A model generated the notes under the pieces. It saw only the letters and a program-made list of their open reading frames with translations. It was not told the DNA's origin and made no database searches. From Zelonia costaricensis (taxonomy: Eukaryota > Euglenozoa > Kinetoplastea > Trypanosomatida > Trypanosomatidae), in assembly GCA_030849075.1 (NCBI GenBank), contig JASAOO010003528.1, positions 1 to 64,000 of the forward strand: DNA of 64,000 nucleotides. Reading direction: 5' to 3'. Below are positions 9,727 through 19,483 of the stretch, piece after piece (within the stretch, counting starts at the first letter, position 1; each line of letters starts with the position of its first letter). Made by a program: the position numbers and the translations under genes.

Positions 9727-10332
9727 GACTATGGTGCCGCAGCGTGTGTGTGTCCTGAGAGGGGAAGAGAAGGAGTGGAGCGCGTGCGGGAGTTGACCAA
9801 AGCACGCACGTGGACACAGTCACGCGTCGAATGGGAAATGCTGAGACACGCACACACACACGGGGGGGGGGGAGCATAAGCGTTGAGGGGGAAGGAGAAG
9901 AGATGGGATAGGGAGAGAAGAGGGATGTGAGAAGAGAAGGTACCAACAGGGACGCAGCAGCATCGCGATAAGGGGGGTGGAGAGAGGACCGCTCTCATGG
10001 AGTGGACGAGGGAGTCTCCCGCCCTCCCTCCCCTCCCCTGCTGCGTGCACGTGCCGCCGCAGCAGGCGTGTAGCCCTTGCCTTCACGTAGAACCACGCCC
10101 ATGCACTTGCGCAACACAGGCGAGGTAAGCGTGGCGCCGCCACTCTCGCCTCTGCTTGCGCCTGAGCTCACTTTGTTCTTCTCCTTCTTTTACCTCGTCG
10201 GCTTAGTTGTGAAGAGGCCCACAGGAGTGTCGGGAGAGGAGGAGGAGGGGGGGGGTGGGCAGGGGCGGCAGGAGCGGCAGGGGCGGTCACAGCGGCGGCT
10301 CCGCGTGCGCGCTCGCCTCTCCAGTCGTCCCG
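9727..10332. other. Intergenic spacer
   Basis: About 600 bases between CDC5L and the 733-residue gene. It contains the CDC5L splice acceptor, a CA run with poly-G near 9846-9874, and no supportable gene. Confidence 0.65.
9755..9780 (-). promoter_or_regulatory. Predicted spliced-leader acceptor of CDC5L
   Basis: On the minus strand a CT-only tract runs directly into CTCTCAG, and that AG (9755-9756) is the first after the tract. It leaves a 28-nt leader before the CDC5L ATG. This supports the annotated start. Confidence 0.7.
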
Positions 10333-12534
10333 CTACGCACGCGGCGCCGCCACCGCTTCCACCAGGGACACCGTCTCCGGCGGCAGCTGCAGACTGCGGT
10401 CTCGCACGAGGCCGACCATGCGCTGCACGTCGGCCGCGGCGATGGGGAGCGGGCCGCCGCCGCGCCGCGCGTGCAGGGCACGCCGCCACTCCTGCGCGAT
10501 GCGCTCGTGGTAGTGGTAGAGGATCGACTGCTGCCCCACCCCGAGCCGCAGGCAGAGCTCGTAGAGCTCGTAGTCCACGGGCGGCAGCACCGGCATGTGG
10601 GAGTGGGTGCGGGGGTACCGCGCGAGCTTGTCTGCGCTCAGCACGACGGCGCTCTGCTGCAGCGTGCTTGCCTCGTGGCGCCCCACAAACGACGGAGCGA
10701 GGTACGACGGGCGCCCTTCCTCTTCGTCATGGAGGAGGGGCGACTGTAGGCTGATGCTGCGCGCCGCACTGACAGCGCCGGGCTGCATCGGCTGGGCGTG
10801 CACGGCGCCGGCCGCCGCGACGGAAGCCTCGACAGCCGCCGGATCAGCGCTACGCTCGTCCTCTGTCGTCACGGCATCAGGGCCGTGACGCTGGGCGTCT
10901 GCCGCAGGTTCCGCAGACGCGTCGTACTCCTCACTCTCGACGGACGCAGGAGCTGCGTCGTCCGACGGCGCCGCCGCTCCCGCCGCCGCGGCGTGCTGCA
11001 GCTCTGACGGCGTCATCCACCGGAACTCGTGCTCAGAGAGCCACACCTTCACGGGCCGCTCCCCCGGCGCCGCATCTCCGCCCCCGCTCGTCTCACCCCT
11101 CGCCGAGCCGGCTGCTGCCGTCTCGGTGCCCAGGGGCACCTCCGCCGTCGCCGCCGGGTCCGCGTTCAGGAGGCGAGTGTAGTGTGCAATCGCCTCCTCC
11201 AGGAGCGACACGTACTCGACGCACAGCTGCGCCTTTCCAGACAGGTCGGCGCGTAGATCGCTGGACATGCGCACTGTGAGGTCGATGGCGACGTCGGCGT
11301 CGCTCGTGGTCTGCCTTTGGTCGCTCGCTGTGCTGGCCCGTGCGACTCCATCGAAGATGGCGCGGCTTTCTGCCAGCGCCGCGGCGACGGCCGGTTGCAG
11401 GGTGTGGCGCGGCACCTCGAACACGTACCGCGGCGCCTCCTCGGCAGACGCGTACGGCGCATCCGGCGACGCGGTGAAGCGCAGCCCGCGGTAGGCCGCT
11501 TTGCGGTCGTCAAGGCCAAGGCGACTGGGGTGCAGCGAGTCAGGCAGCGGGTCCAGGTGGCTGAAGGAGTGCACGGAGAACTCCACAGGAGCAGCCGCAG
11601 ACGGCGTCGTCGGCGGCTGTATCTCGTGCATGGGGAAGTAGCGCTGCTGCACCCCTGCCGATATGACGTTGTCCTCGACCTGCGCCTGACCCTCTTGCTG
11701 TCGCAGGGCGCGGAAGGAGGCGGAGCGGGGCCCAACGGCGCTGGGCAACGCCGGGGCGACGAACACCACGTCGATGGGGGCACGTATGGCGCCGCTCCAG
11801 AAGCCAATGCCGTGGGCCCGGACGCCGGGGACGTCCGACAGGAACAGCATGGCCGGCACGGGGGCGGTGACGGACGTTGCGGGGCCGGAGGGGGCAGCCG
11901 CAGCGGCGCGGGGTGCGGCAGGCGGCGGTGACGGGAAAGCGGCAGGCGACGGCGTCACGACACCGAGCAGGTCCGGCTCCTCATCCCCCTTCGCCGCGCC
12001 CTCCTCTTGTTTCACGTCCACGGCGCTTATCTGGTCTTCAGCGGGCTCCTCCAGCGCGGAGGGCGCGGGCAGACGAAGGTCACTGCAGGACAGACCGCGC
12101 TGCATCTCCCACGGCAGCACCGCCGTCCACACACGCAGCGGTACCACCTTGCGATACACCCGCGGGGCAGTGATGGCAGAGGACGCTGCCGCTCCTGCCG
12201 TGCTGCTGGCACTCTGCCGGTGACGCGAGCCAAGCGTCCCATCATTCGGGCTCTTCGGCCTGCTTCCCCACAGCGCCCACCGGCGCCCCCTCGTTCGCCC
12301 GCTCTGCGCGTCGCTTTCCACACCGGCACGATCCGCACCGCTCGAGCTGGTCGAGGCGTTGCGCGTGATAGTGACAACGAGGTCTGCGGCGAAGATGGGC
12401 TTCTCCTGCAGCGGCGTGTGAGTGCTGTAGGCGAGCCAGTCGCGCAGCACTTGCTTGAGGGCGCCGTAGTCGCGGTTGATGGGGAGCCGCACGTGCGACC
12501 TGACCACGTCGAACACGGTTTGTTGTGGAGGCAT
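10333..12534 (-). CDS. Hypothetical protein, 733 residues
   Basis: I do not recognise this protein. The start chosen is the Met of MPPQQTVFDV. The upstream extension is dominated by THTHTHPNTHTG-type residues, translated microsatellite, so it is probably leader. The N-terminal 65 residues look folded (FDVVRSHVRL, LKQVLRDWLAY). A mid region (about 330-480) mixes hydrophobic and aromatic residues and reads FSVHSFSHLDP. The C-terminus (about 640-733) is ordered and helical (DYELYELCLRLGVG, then a positively charged helix). Ala/Pro/Ser-rich low-complexity linkers separate these. No transmembrane segment or known catalytic motif is seen. High GC at third positions and position inside the polycistron support it as a real gene. 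Probably kinetoplastid-specific. Confidence 0.85.
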   Translation of the reverse strand: MPPQQTVFDVVRSHVRLPINRDYGALKQVLRDWLAYSTHTPLQEKPIFAADLVVTITRNASTSSSGADRAGVESDAQSGRTRGRRWALWGSRPKSPNDGTLGSRHRQSASSTAGAAASSAITAPRVYRKVVPLRVWTAVLPWEMQRGLSCSDLRLPAPSALEEPAEDQISAVDVKQEEGAAKGDEEPDLLGVVTPSPAAFPSPPPAAPRAAAAAPSGPATSVTAPVPAMLFLSDVPGVRAHGIGFWSGAIRAPIDVVFVAPALPSAVGPRSASFRALRQQEGQAQVEDNVISAGVQQRYFPMHEIQPPTTPSAAAPVEFSVHSFSHLDPLPDSLHPSRLGLDDRKAAYRGLRFTASPDAPYASAEEAPRYVFEVPRHTLQPAVAAALAESRAIFDGVARASTASDQRQTTSDADVAIDLTVRMSSDLRADLSGKAQLCVEYVSLLEEAIAHYTRLLNADPAATAEVPLGTETAAAGSARGETSGGGDAAPGERPVKVWLSEHEFRWMTPSELQHAAAAGAAAPSDDAAPASVESEEYDASAEPAADAQRHGPDAVTTEDERSADPAAVEASVAAAGAVHAQPMQPGAVSAARSISLQSPLLHDEEEGRPSYLAPSFVGRHEASTLQQSAVVLSADKLARYPRTHSHMPVLPPVDYELYELCLRLGVGQQSILYHYHERIAQEWRRALHARRGGGPLPIAAADVQRMVGLVRDRSLQLPPETVSLVEAVAAPRA

Positions 12535-14559
12535 TGGGGAGAGCGGCCGCAGTTGTGATTGAGTGTTGATGGCGGAGGTGTGTGTGTTGGTGCCTGTGTG
12601 TGTGTTGGGGTGTGTGTGTGTGTGTGTGAAGGTGACGCGAAGCAGGTGTCTGCCCGCTGGAAGTTCTCGAGGAGCCGAGAGCAAAGCGCGGGTGGAGGAG
12701 AAGGGTGAGGTCATGATGAAGGTTGTGGGAAGAGGGGCAGGCAGGGCCCAAAGGATGGTAGTCGAGTGCGGGCTCCTTGTTCTCTCTGTCCATGGCATAC
12801 GTGGCGGTCAGCGCGCTGCGGAAGTCCCCCTCCCGCTCGCCGCTGCCCGCTCAGCGTGATGTACGCTGCGCAGAACGCTGTGTCGACACGCGGGGGTCTG
12901 CGCGCACTCGGTCTTCCCTCCTCACACCGGCTCGACAACACCGAGAAGAGAGTTCCTCACCGTGGCGCTCCGGCACTTCCGTGGCGTGCCGCAAGGACGA
13001 AGTGAAGTGGGGAGGAGGGACGGGTGGGGGGGGGGCACGGAAGCGCTACGGCTCCCCCCCTCCCCCCTCACTTCTCTCCCTCCTACACTGTAGCCTTCCT
13101 GTTTGCCTTGGCGTTTGTGTGGGTTCGCACACGTACTTGGCGTCGCCATCGTTAGTTCCGGGTCAGACCCCTTCCCTTCCCCTCTACCCCTTCTTCGTTC
13201 GCTGCGCAGATGGGGCCACCGATTACGCGACACACACATGTGTGTTGGTGTGTTTCCATGCATGTGTCTTTAGGGCTTCCTTACCGGCAGCCCCCCTTCG
13301 GCCCCCTTCCCTTTCTGAGCCTCCTCTACACCTCCTCTGCCCCCCCTCCCCCTCCCCACTCCTCCACCACCTTGTTATTACGGCACAGCGCCGGAGCGAG
13401 GGTGTGAGAGAGGGGGGGGGCAGACACACACGAAGCGCGTGAGCGAGACTGGCGAAGGGGTGGAGGAGAGACAGAAGGGGCGGGGTCGAGGGGGGGGGTA
13501 GGGAGGGAAGGGGTTTCCGGTTAGGCCCGGCACGAGGTTTGGCACGAAAGTTGAAACGACTCCTTCTCCTTTACGTCCCCAAGTTAACAACAGAAAGAAA
13601 AAGGAGGGCGTCAGGAGGGGGGGGGGGTGGGTGGGGGGAGAGGGGAAAGGTGCGGGTGCGGGAAGGAAGGTGAGAGAGACAGTCGGTGTCGGTGTCCGTG
13701 AAAGGGAGGGAGGCAGAGGCCGGCCCGCGACGGAGGGCCAGAGACGCGGAGGGGAGGGGGGAGGGGGGAGGCTTGGAGAGGAGGCTTGGGTGTATACCAG
13801 GGCAGGCGGTCCAGATCAGCGAGACTAGGAGAGAGGGGGTGGTTGAGACAAGTGCAGAAACGACAGCGAGAGAGGTGGGGGGGGGGGGCTTCCCTTCATG
13901 CGTGCATGTGCGTGTGTAGTTATGGAAGCTGTCGCGTGCCCCCACTGTTCACGGCATGCTCCATCAGGTAGGCGAGCACACGGGCGTGGGAACACACACA
14001 CACACACACACAGATACAGACATACATACTCAGGCACGTTTACACACAAGGAGGTGCAAGTCGCGCCGCTCACAAGGAGGAATCGAGAGAGAAAAGGACA
14101 AGACCACAGGGAGCGAGGAAATACGCGTGGGGGGAGGGGAGACGGGAGGAAGGGAGCAAGCGAGAGAGCGGGGAGAAGGGGGGGGGGGCTGGGGCGGGCT
14201 GAAAAAGACAGCAGATGCGTCAAGACGGCACGTGGTCAACTGTGTGCTGGACTAAGACGTCGTTAGGCGAGGGGAGAAGGGAGGTAAGGGGGCGGCTGAA
14301 GGAGGAGGGACGAGGCGGGGTTGACCCTCTTGCAGATCTTGCTTGCAGTTGAGCTCAGCCCCAGGCACTCGCCCGCAGTAGAGTTCCCGTTCTGGTCATC
14401 GTCACAGACGTCAGGAGGCGACCAAGACAGGCCGCCCACTCGCTATCGACATCGTCAGCGCCCCCCTCCCCTCCTTGTCTTGCTACCCCGCGCACCCCCC
14501 TCCCCCTCGCGCAGTCCGCTGCCCGGGGCTGCCCTCTGCCCCCTTCTCCAGTGGCCTCG
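12535..14559. other. 2 kb intergenic region, purine-rich on plus strand
   Basis: No supportable gene. It contains GT repeats near 12605-12628, several poly-G runs (near 13026, 13418, 13617 and 13877), a CA run near 13993-14010 and long GGA-rich stretches. Open frames here code for R/G/E or P/S/L repeats only. It most likely carries the long 3' UTR of the GMP reductase gene and the leader of the 733-residue gene. Confidence 0.6.
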
Positions 14560-16038
14560 TCACAGCTTGGAGATGTCGTGGCTGCCACTCTCGCGCAGAC
14601 CCGCACCGGACATCCGAACAAAGCGGGCGCGCTGCTGCATTTCGGCGATGTTGTGCGAGCCGCAGTACGAGATGCCAGAGCGCAGACCGCCGACGAGCTG
14701 CTTGAGGATCGGGGCGAGCGGGCCCTTGCACGGCACGCTGCCCTCCACCCCCTCCGGCACGAGGTCGTTGAACACGTCCTCGTCCTGGCGCTTCTCGCGC
14801 TCGGCCTTGCTGATGTTCGCGCCGAAGCCGGCCATGCCGCGGATGATCTTCACCTTCTTGCCATCCTTCACCAGCACGCGACCGGGCGCCTCATCGGTGC
14901 CGGCGAGCATGTTGCCCAGCATCACCGTGTCGGCGCCGGCGGCAATGGCCTTGCAGATGTCGCCCGCCGTCTTGACGCCGCCGTCGGCGATGCACGGCAC
15001 GCCGTGCTTCTTCGCGACGCGGGCGCAGTCCATCACCGCGGACAGCTGCGGCACGCCGGAGCCGGCTACGAGGCGGGTGATGCAGATGCTGCCCGGGCCC
15101 ACGCCGATCTTGAGCCCGTCGGCGCCGGCGTTGATCAGGTCCTGCGCCGCCTCGCCAGTTGCGATGTTGCCGGCGATGATGTCCACCTTGTTCGTGCGCG
15201 GGTTCGCCTTGAGGGCCTTGACCATGTCGATGCACAGGTCGCTGTGCCCGTGCGCGATGTCGACAACGAGGACGTCAGCGCCAGCCTCGATGAGGGCCGC
15301 GGCGCGGTCGTGGTCCTCCTTCTTCACACCAATGGCGGCGCCTACGATGAGGCGGCCACGCGTGTCGAGCGAGGCGTTCGGGTTGCCCGTGAGCTTCAGG
15401 ATGTCGGACTGCGTGATGAGGTACAGCAGCTCACCCTGGGGGCCGAGGATGGGGATGTTGCTGGTGCGCTTCGTGCGCATCTCCTCGCGCGCCTCCTGTA
15501 GCGTGATGGCCGTGTTCGTCGAGACGACCATGCGGTTGACCGGGGTCATGAGGGAGCCGACGAGGGCGGAGTTTTCGGCGAAGATGAGATCCGACTTGCT
15601 CAGCACACCGCGCAGCCGGCGGCTCGTGAAGTCGTCCACGACCATCAAGCAGCTCACGCCGCCCTTGCGGCCTGGCCAGTTGAGCTCCTCCAGGGCCTCC
15701 GCCTTGGTCGCCGAGGGGAGGATCATGCGGGAGTCCTCGATCAGGAAGGACTGCGCGCGCTTCACCTTGCGCACCATCGAGCACTGCTCCTCGACGCTGC
15801 AGAAGCGGTGCAGAATGCCGATGCCGCCCTCGCGCGCCATCGTTACGGCCGTCTTGTCCTCGCAGACGGTGTCCATGTTGCTGGCGACGATTGGCACCTT
15901 GAGGTGGATGTGGCGGCTGAGCCGCGTGTTCGTGTTCACCGACTTGCGCGAGCGGACCGGGCTGCGCTGCGGGATGAGGAGGACGTCGTCATACGTCAGA
16001 CCCTGCGGGAGGGTCGGGAGCCCTGTTAGCGCCGCCAT
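14560..16038 (-). CDS. GMPR: GMP reductase-like IMPDH/GMPR-family enzyme with CBS insert and PTS1
   Basis: 492 residues. The fold is the IMPDH/GMPR barrel: residues 14-20 read LTYDDVL, SNMDTV lies near 53-58, and the catalytic Cys319 sits in GVGPGSICIT. A CBS-domain insert spans about 95-215. The usual IMPDH flap Arg-Tyr dyad (GDRYF context) is absent; the segment around 395-430 reads GMAGFGANIS then EKRQDEDVF. I therefore favour GMP reductase (GMP + NADPH to IMP + NH3) over IMP dehydrogenase. Trypanosomatid GMP reductases are unusual in carrying CBS domains. The C-terminus ends SKL, a type 1 peroxisomal signal, so the enzyme should be glycosomal, where purine salvage occurs. A splice acceptor 22 nt upstream fixes the start. 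The alternative, IMPDH, cannot be fully excluded by eye. Confidence 0.93.
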   Translation of the reverse strand: MAALTGLPTLPQGLTYDDVLLIPQRSPVRSRKSVNTNTRLSRHIHLKVPIVASNMDTVCEDKTAVTMAREGGIGILHRFCSVEEQCSMVRKVKRAQSFLIEDSRMILPSATKAEALEELNWPGRKGGVSCLMVVDDFTSRRLRGVLSKSDLIFAENSALVGSLMTPVNRMVVSTNTAITLQEAREEMRTKRTSNIPILGPQGELLYLITQSDILKLTGNPNASLDTRGRLIVGAAIGVKKEDHDRAAALIEAGADVLVVDIAHGHSDLCIDMVKALKANPRTNKVDIIAGNIATGEAAQDLINAGADGLKIGVGPGSICITRLVAGSGVPQLSAVMDCARVAKKHGVPCIADGGVKTAGDICKAIAAGADTVMLGNMLAGTDEAPGRVLVKDGKKVKIIRGMAGFGANISKAEREKRQDEDVFNDLVPEGVEGSVPCKGPLAPILKQLVGGLRSGISYCGSHNIAEMQQRARFVRMSGAGLRESGSHDISKL

Positions 16039-16060
16039 GGTTGCGCGTGAAGGTACAACG

Positions 16061-16104
16061 CTACGGAATTGGAGGGAGGTAGGGAGGGGGGGGGGAGGAG
16101 GGAG
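16061..16104 (-). promoter_or_regulatory. Predicted spliced-leader acceptor of GMPR
   Basis: The minus strand reads a C-rich pyrimidine tract (16071-16104), then AATTCCGTAG. The AG at 16061-16062 leaves a 22-nt leader before the ATG at 16038. This rules out longer N-terminal extensions of the GMPR frame. Confidence 0.65.
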
Positions 16105-16562
16105 TCGGAGACGTGTTAGGCTTTGACTGGGGAAGGGAGAGCGGGCTGGGCGTGTGTGCAAGTGGCTGTCGCGAGAGCAGAACTCCGTTGAAGCAAGAGC
16201 TGCAGACCAAAGCGGTGGGGAAGGTAGAAGGCGAGGGGCGGGAGGGAGGGGAGAGTGGAGGCGGCTGAGAAGGATAGCGGTGCGGCGGAGCGGCAGTGGG
16301 ACTGGCAGCTCAAGAGGAAGGAGGCTGACTGACTGGCTGGCTGGCACCACAGCTCCGCAGAGAGTCACACGGGTACATGGCGAAGCCTCGAGTCGCCATG
16401 AGCGAGCTGCTGGTTTCTCTTTCGGAGGGCGACGAGGGGTCTTGACGTATCGCACAGGTGATTTCTGTATGGCATGTCGATGCGTGAATAGGTTGACGAC
16501 GAGAGGGGAGGAGATTGTCGGTATAGGGGAGGGGGAGTGCGGTGCACCTCGCATGCACACGC

Positions 16563-16605
16563 ACCCACCTACACCCACACCCACATCCACACCCACACCC
16601 ACACA
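16563..16605. repeat. Imperfect CCCACA tandem repeat
   Basis: Seven or so imperfect CCCACA/CCACA units on the plus strand, G-rich on the transcribed (minus-sense) strand as TGTGGG. It lies between the GMPR acceptor and the upstream gene. Confidence 0.8.
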
Positions 16606-17098
16606 CTCAAACGCGCAGGCCCGTTGTTCCTTTTTAAAGCTCAGTAGGCGGAGTGGAAAGGACTGAGACACGAGTGCATGTTTACGCGTGTGCGGCTATG
16701 TGTGAGGGCGCGTGTGGGGCACCGAGAGCGGCCATGGAGGAGGTTGAAGTAAGGTTTATGAGCATTCCTCCCCGTGCCCCCCTCCCACTGCCTCAGCCAC
16801 GCTCGCCACCACGCCGCCTCCCCCCTGCGACCCTCCTGCGCATTGCTGTCCCGACGATGGCGCAGCGAAGAGATTACCACCAACGCGCGTCGACGACTTG
16901 GAGAGCTGTAGAGGCGAGAAGGAAGCAAGAAGGGAGGGAGTGAGAAACGCGGCGGTGGCACAGGCCGGGAACGAAGGGGGCGCTCTCCTCACGCACCACC
17001 CCCCTCTACGTCACTCGAGTTGATGCGCCTCCACTGCACTCCTTTCCACTTCTGTCTCGTCTCGGTGCTGCGGCGGGTGGTGCGCGGCCCCCGCCCCA

Positions 17099-18067
17099 CT
17101 ACGGCCGGCTCGTCCACTTGAGCGAAAACGCCGGGCTCGGCGGCGGCACAAAGTCCTTCAGCGTCTCCATCACCTCGACCGCGGTCGGCTTGATCACGAT
17201 GAAGTCGAACACCTTCGGCTCGAGGAACCCCTCGTCAATGAGGTGTTGCAGCAGCGCGACAAAGGGGTCGTAGAAGCCCGCCGCGTTGACAATCCCGATC
17301 TTGGGGCGGTACGCGTTGAGCTGAAACAGCGTGATCACCTCAAGCAGCTCGTCGAAGGTGCCGGCGCCACCGGGCAGAGCGACGACGGTGTCGGCGTGCG
17401 CGAACATGATGCTCTTGCGCTCCGACATGGTGCTGGTAGTGTAGATGAGATCACCAATCATCGTCCCCGATACCTCGCGGTCGGAGAGGGACTCAGGGAT
17501 GATGGAGATGACCTTTCCATGCAGGGCCTGCGCCTCCTTCGCGAGCTCGCCCATCAGACCCACCGTACCGCCGCCATACACGAGCGGCTGCTTCGCTTCC
17601 TGTACAATGTACTTGGCCAGCGCGCGGGCCTCCTGCGCGTAGGCCGGCTTACTCCCGGGCCGTGCACCGCCGAACACAAGCACGCCCTTGTGTAGCAGCG
17701 GGTCTGTGATGTCTTGCGCCGACCACACCTGCGGCCGTTCGTTCAGCGCCGCCTGCGAGGCGTCGTTGCAGCACATCGTCAGCGTCGTCTCCACCACCGC
17801 GATTCCCTTCACGTCTTCGAACAGCTTCTGGAAGGGACCGCTCTTCTGGTGTGTCTCGCTGAAGGCGTGCATGTCGCTGTAGCGCTCCATCACGAGATAC
17901 TTGTGCGGCACCGGCGTACCGTTGTCCACGACTTGGTGCAGCTCATAGGTGAGGGTGCCGGGCTCGTTGTGCAGGACGTGCTGCTGCTCCGGCGCGAAGG
18001 CGTCGAGAAGCTGCTGCTCCGCCGCCGCATCCTTCAGCGTGATGGTGAAGACGACTGCGACCACCAT
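17099..18067 (-). CDS. ABM domain fused to LOG-family nucleotide phosphoribohydrolase
   Basis: 322 residues from MVVAVVFTIT. Residues 1 to about 105 resemble an antibiotic-biosynthesis-monooxygenase (ABM) ferredoxin-like domain (LTYELHQ, YLVMERYSD, FSETHQKSGPF). Residues about 125-310 are a LOG domain: VLVFGGARPGS, then VYGGGTVGLMGE, then SERKSIMF and ALPGGAGTFDELLE, which contains the PGGxGTxxE signature and the catalytic Arg and Glu. LOG enzymes hydrolyse nucleoside 5'-monophosphates to base plus ribose 5-phosphate. Older databases call them lysine decarboxylases, which is wrong for this family. The start is chosen because the upstream extension is poorly structured and an AAG precedes the Met. 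The natural substrate is unknown; the neighbour GMPR hints at purine nucleotides, but adjacency is weak evidence here. Confidence 0.92.
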   Translation of the reverse strand: MVVAVVFTITLKDAAAEQQLLDAFAPEQQHVLHNEPGTLTYELHQVVDNGTPVPHKYLVMERYSDMHAFSETHQKSGPFQKLFEDVKGIAVVETTLTMCCNDASQAALNERPQVWSAQDITDPLLHKGVLVFGGARPGSKPAYAQEARALAKYIVQEAKQPLVYGGGTVGLMGELAKEAQALHGKVISIIPESLSDREVSGTMIGDLIYTTSTMSERKSIMFAHADTVVALPGGAGTFDELLEVITLFQLNAYRPKIGIVNAAGFYDPFVALLQHLIDEGFLEPKVFDFIVIKPTAVEVMETLKDFVPPPSPAFSLKWTSRP

Positions 18068-19432
18068 CTTGCAGATAATAGCGAGATTCCAATGCGTGTA
18101 TATGTGTGTGGAAGTGAAAGCAAGCTCTACTCGTCGAGCTCGAAGGAAGACAAGCGAGGCACTCAAGCCCTACGGAGAACTTCTGCGCTCTCAGCGAGGA
18201 AGTGCTCTGTTTTAGTTCTGGAAGGCGCGGGGAGGGGAGGGAGGGGGGAGGGGCAGTGGGGGATGCGTCGACTGGACACACGGGCCCGTCGGCAACTCGC
18301 CAATAGAAAGAAAACGCGTGAAACGCAAAAAAAAAAGCAGAGAAGAGTGAGGGAAGGAGAGCTTGTGGAGGGGGCGACTTCCGCGCGCGTGGTGGGTTCT
18401 AGACACGCGTACACGACAGCGAGGAGGGTGAAGTGGGGGAAGGGGGAGGGGGGAGGGGGGAAGGGCTGAATAGGGTAGGGTGTACGTGAGAAGGGGGTGG
18501 GGTGCGGGCGCAAAAAAAAAAAGAAATCGAACCGACTAGGCACGCACGCACTCCGAGTGCTTCACGAGGGGGAGGGGAAGCTTTGAGGGCGGTGCCGGCG
18601 GGTGGGTCACAGAACAACAACAGCGGAGAAAAAGAAGAAGACCGAGACGACTAACCAGCGGGGCGGGACGGCGGAAGGGTGTGCGTGTGTGTGTGTGTGT
18701 GTGGTGGCAAGCGATATCTGAGTGGGTGTTGCCGGCAGGAGGGCGGAAGGGGCGGATGAGGGAGGTGGGAGGTGATGAGAAGCAAAGCGACAAGCTGCAG
18801 GAGGCATACGTGCAGAGGTGGGGTGTGGGTCGGTGGGTGAGGCTCTCGGTGGTGCCCTGGCAGTAAGCCACGCATCCGCAAGAGGCGTCCTTGACTGAGG
18901 TCACGCAGATGACACGTGGCTGAAGGGAGCCGCTCCGCGTGCCGAGGGTGAATGCGAAGAGGCAGGGCTGCAAAGCGCTGCTGTGGTTCAAGGGAGAGAG
19001 CCAGGCACACATACACATATACACAGCCTCGGTGCCCGTTCAAGCAGTGCTCTCACTACGCTCTGCTGAAGGCCACCTGCCTCGCTCAGGTTGACCACAC
19101 CCGCCACCGTGTCGTCGAGGCAGCCTGCATTCTCTCCTGCCACCTCCACTTTCGACTTTATCGCGTTGTGCGTTGGGGTTTTGCGGGTCGCGCAGACGAG
19201 GGGAGCAAGTATCGTAGCACGGAAGCAATAAAGAAAAACGGCGAGAAGAAGAAGGAGAAGGAGCGAGAGTGAAAGGCGCACGACAGGCGCGGTAAAACAC
19301 ACCAACAACAGGCGAATGGCAGGACGGGGGCCGGTGGTCTCGCCATGCCCTCCTCACTGCATCGGACTGCATCCAGCTCTCCCATCACGCCTTGTTCAGC
19401 ACCACGTTCGGCATGTCCTGCGAGATGGAAAG

Positions 19433-19435
<3 letters not shown>

Positions 19436-19483
<48 letters not shown>
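19436..19483. repeat. (CA)24 dinucleotide repeat
   Basis: About 24 uninterrupted CA units, among the longest in the window. Likely hypervariable in length. Confidence 0.9.

Larger units (their letters stand above)
16039..17098. other. Intergenic region
   Basis: About 1.06 kb. It holds the GMPR splice acceptor next to the gene, a CCCACA-type repeat at 16563-16605 and otherwise mixed sequence with no supportable gene. It includes the 3' UTR of the ABM-LOG gene. Confidence 0.6.

Noticed and set aside
14321..16126. 601-codon open frame on the plus strand
   Set aside because: It lies antisense to GMPR and arises from its GC-rich third positions. No motifs, and the strand is opposite to all neighbours.
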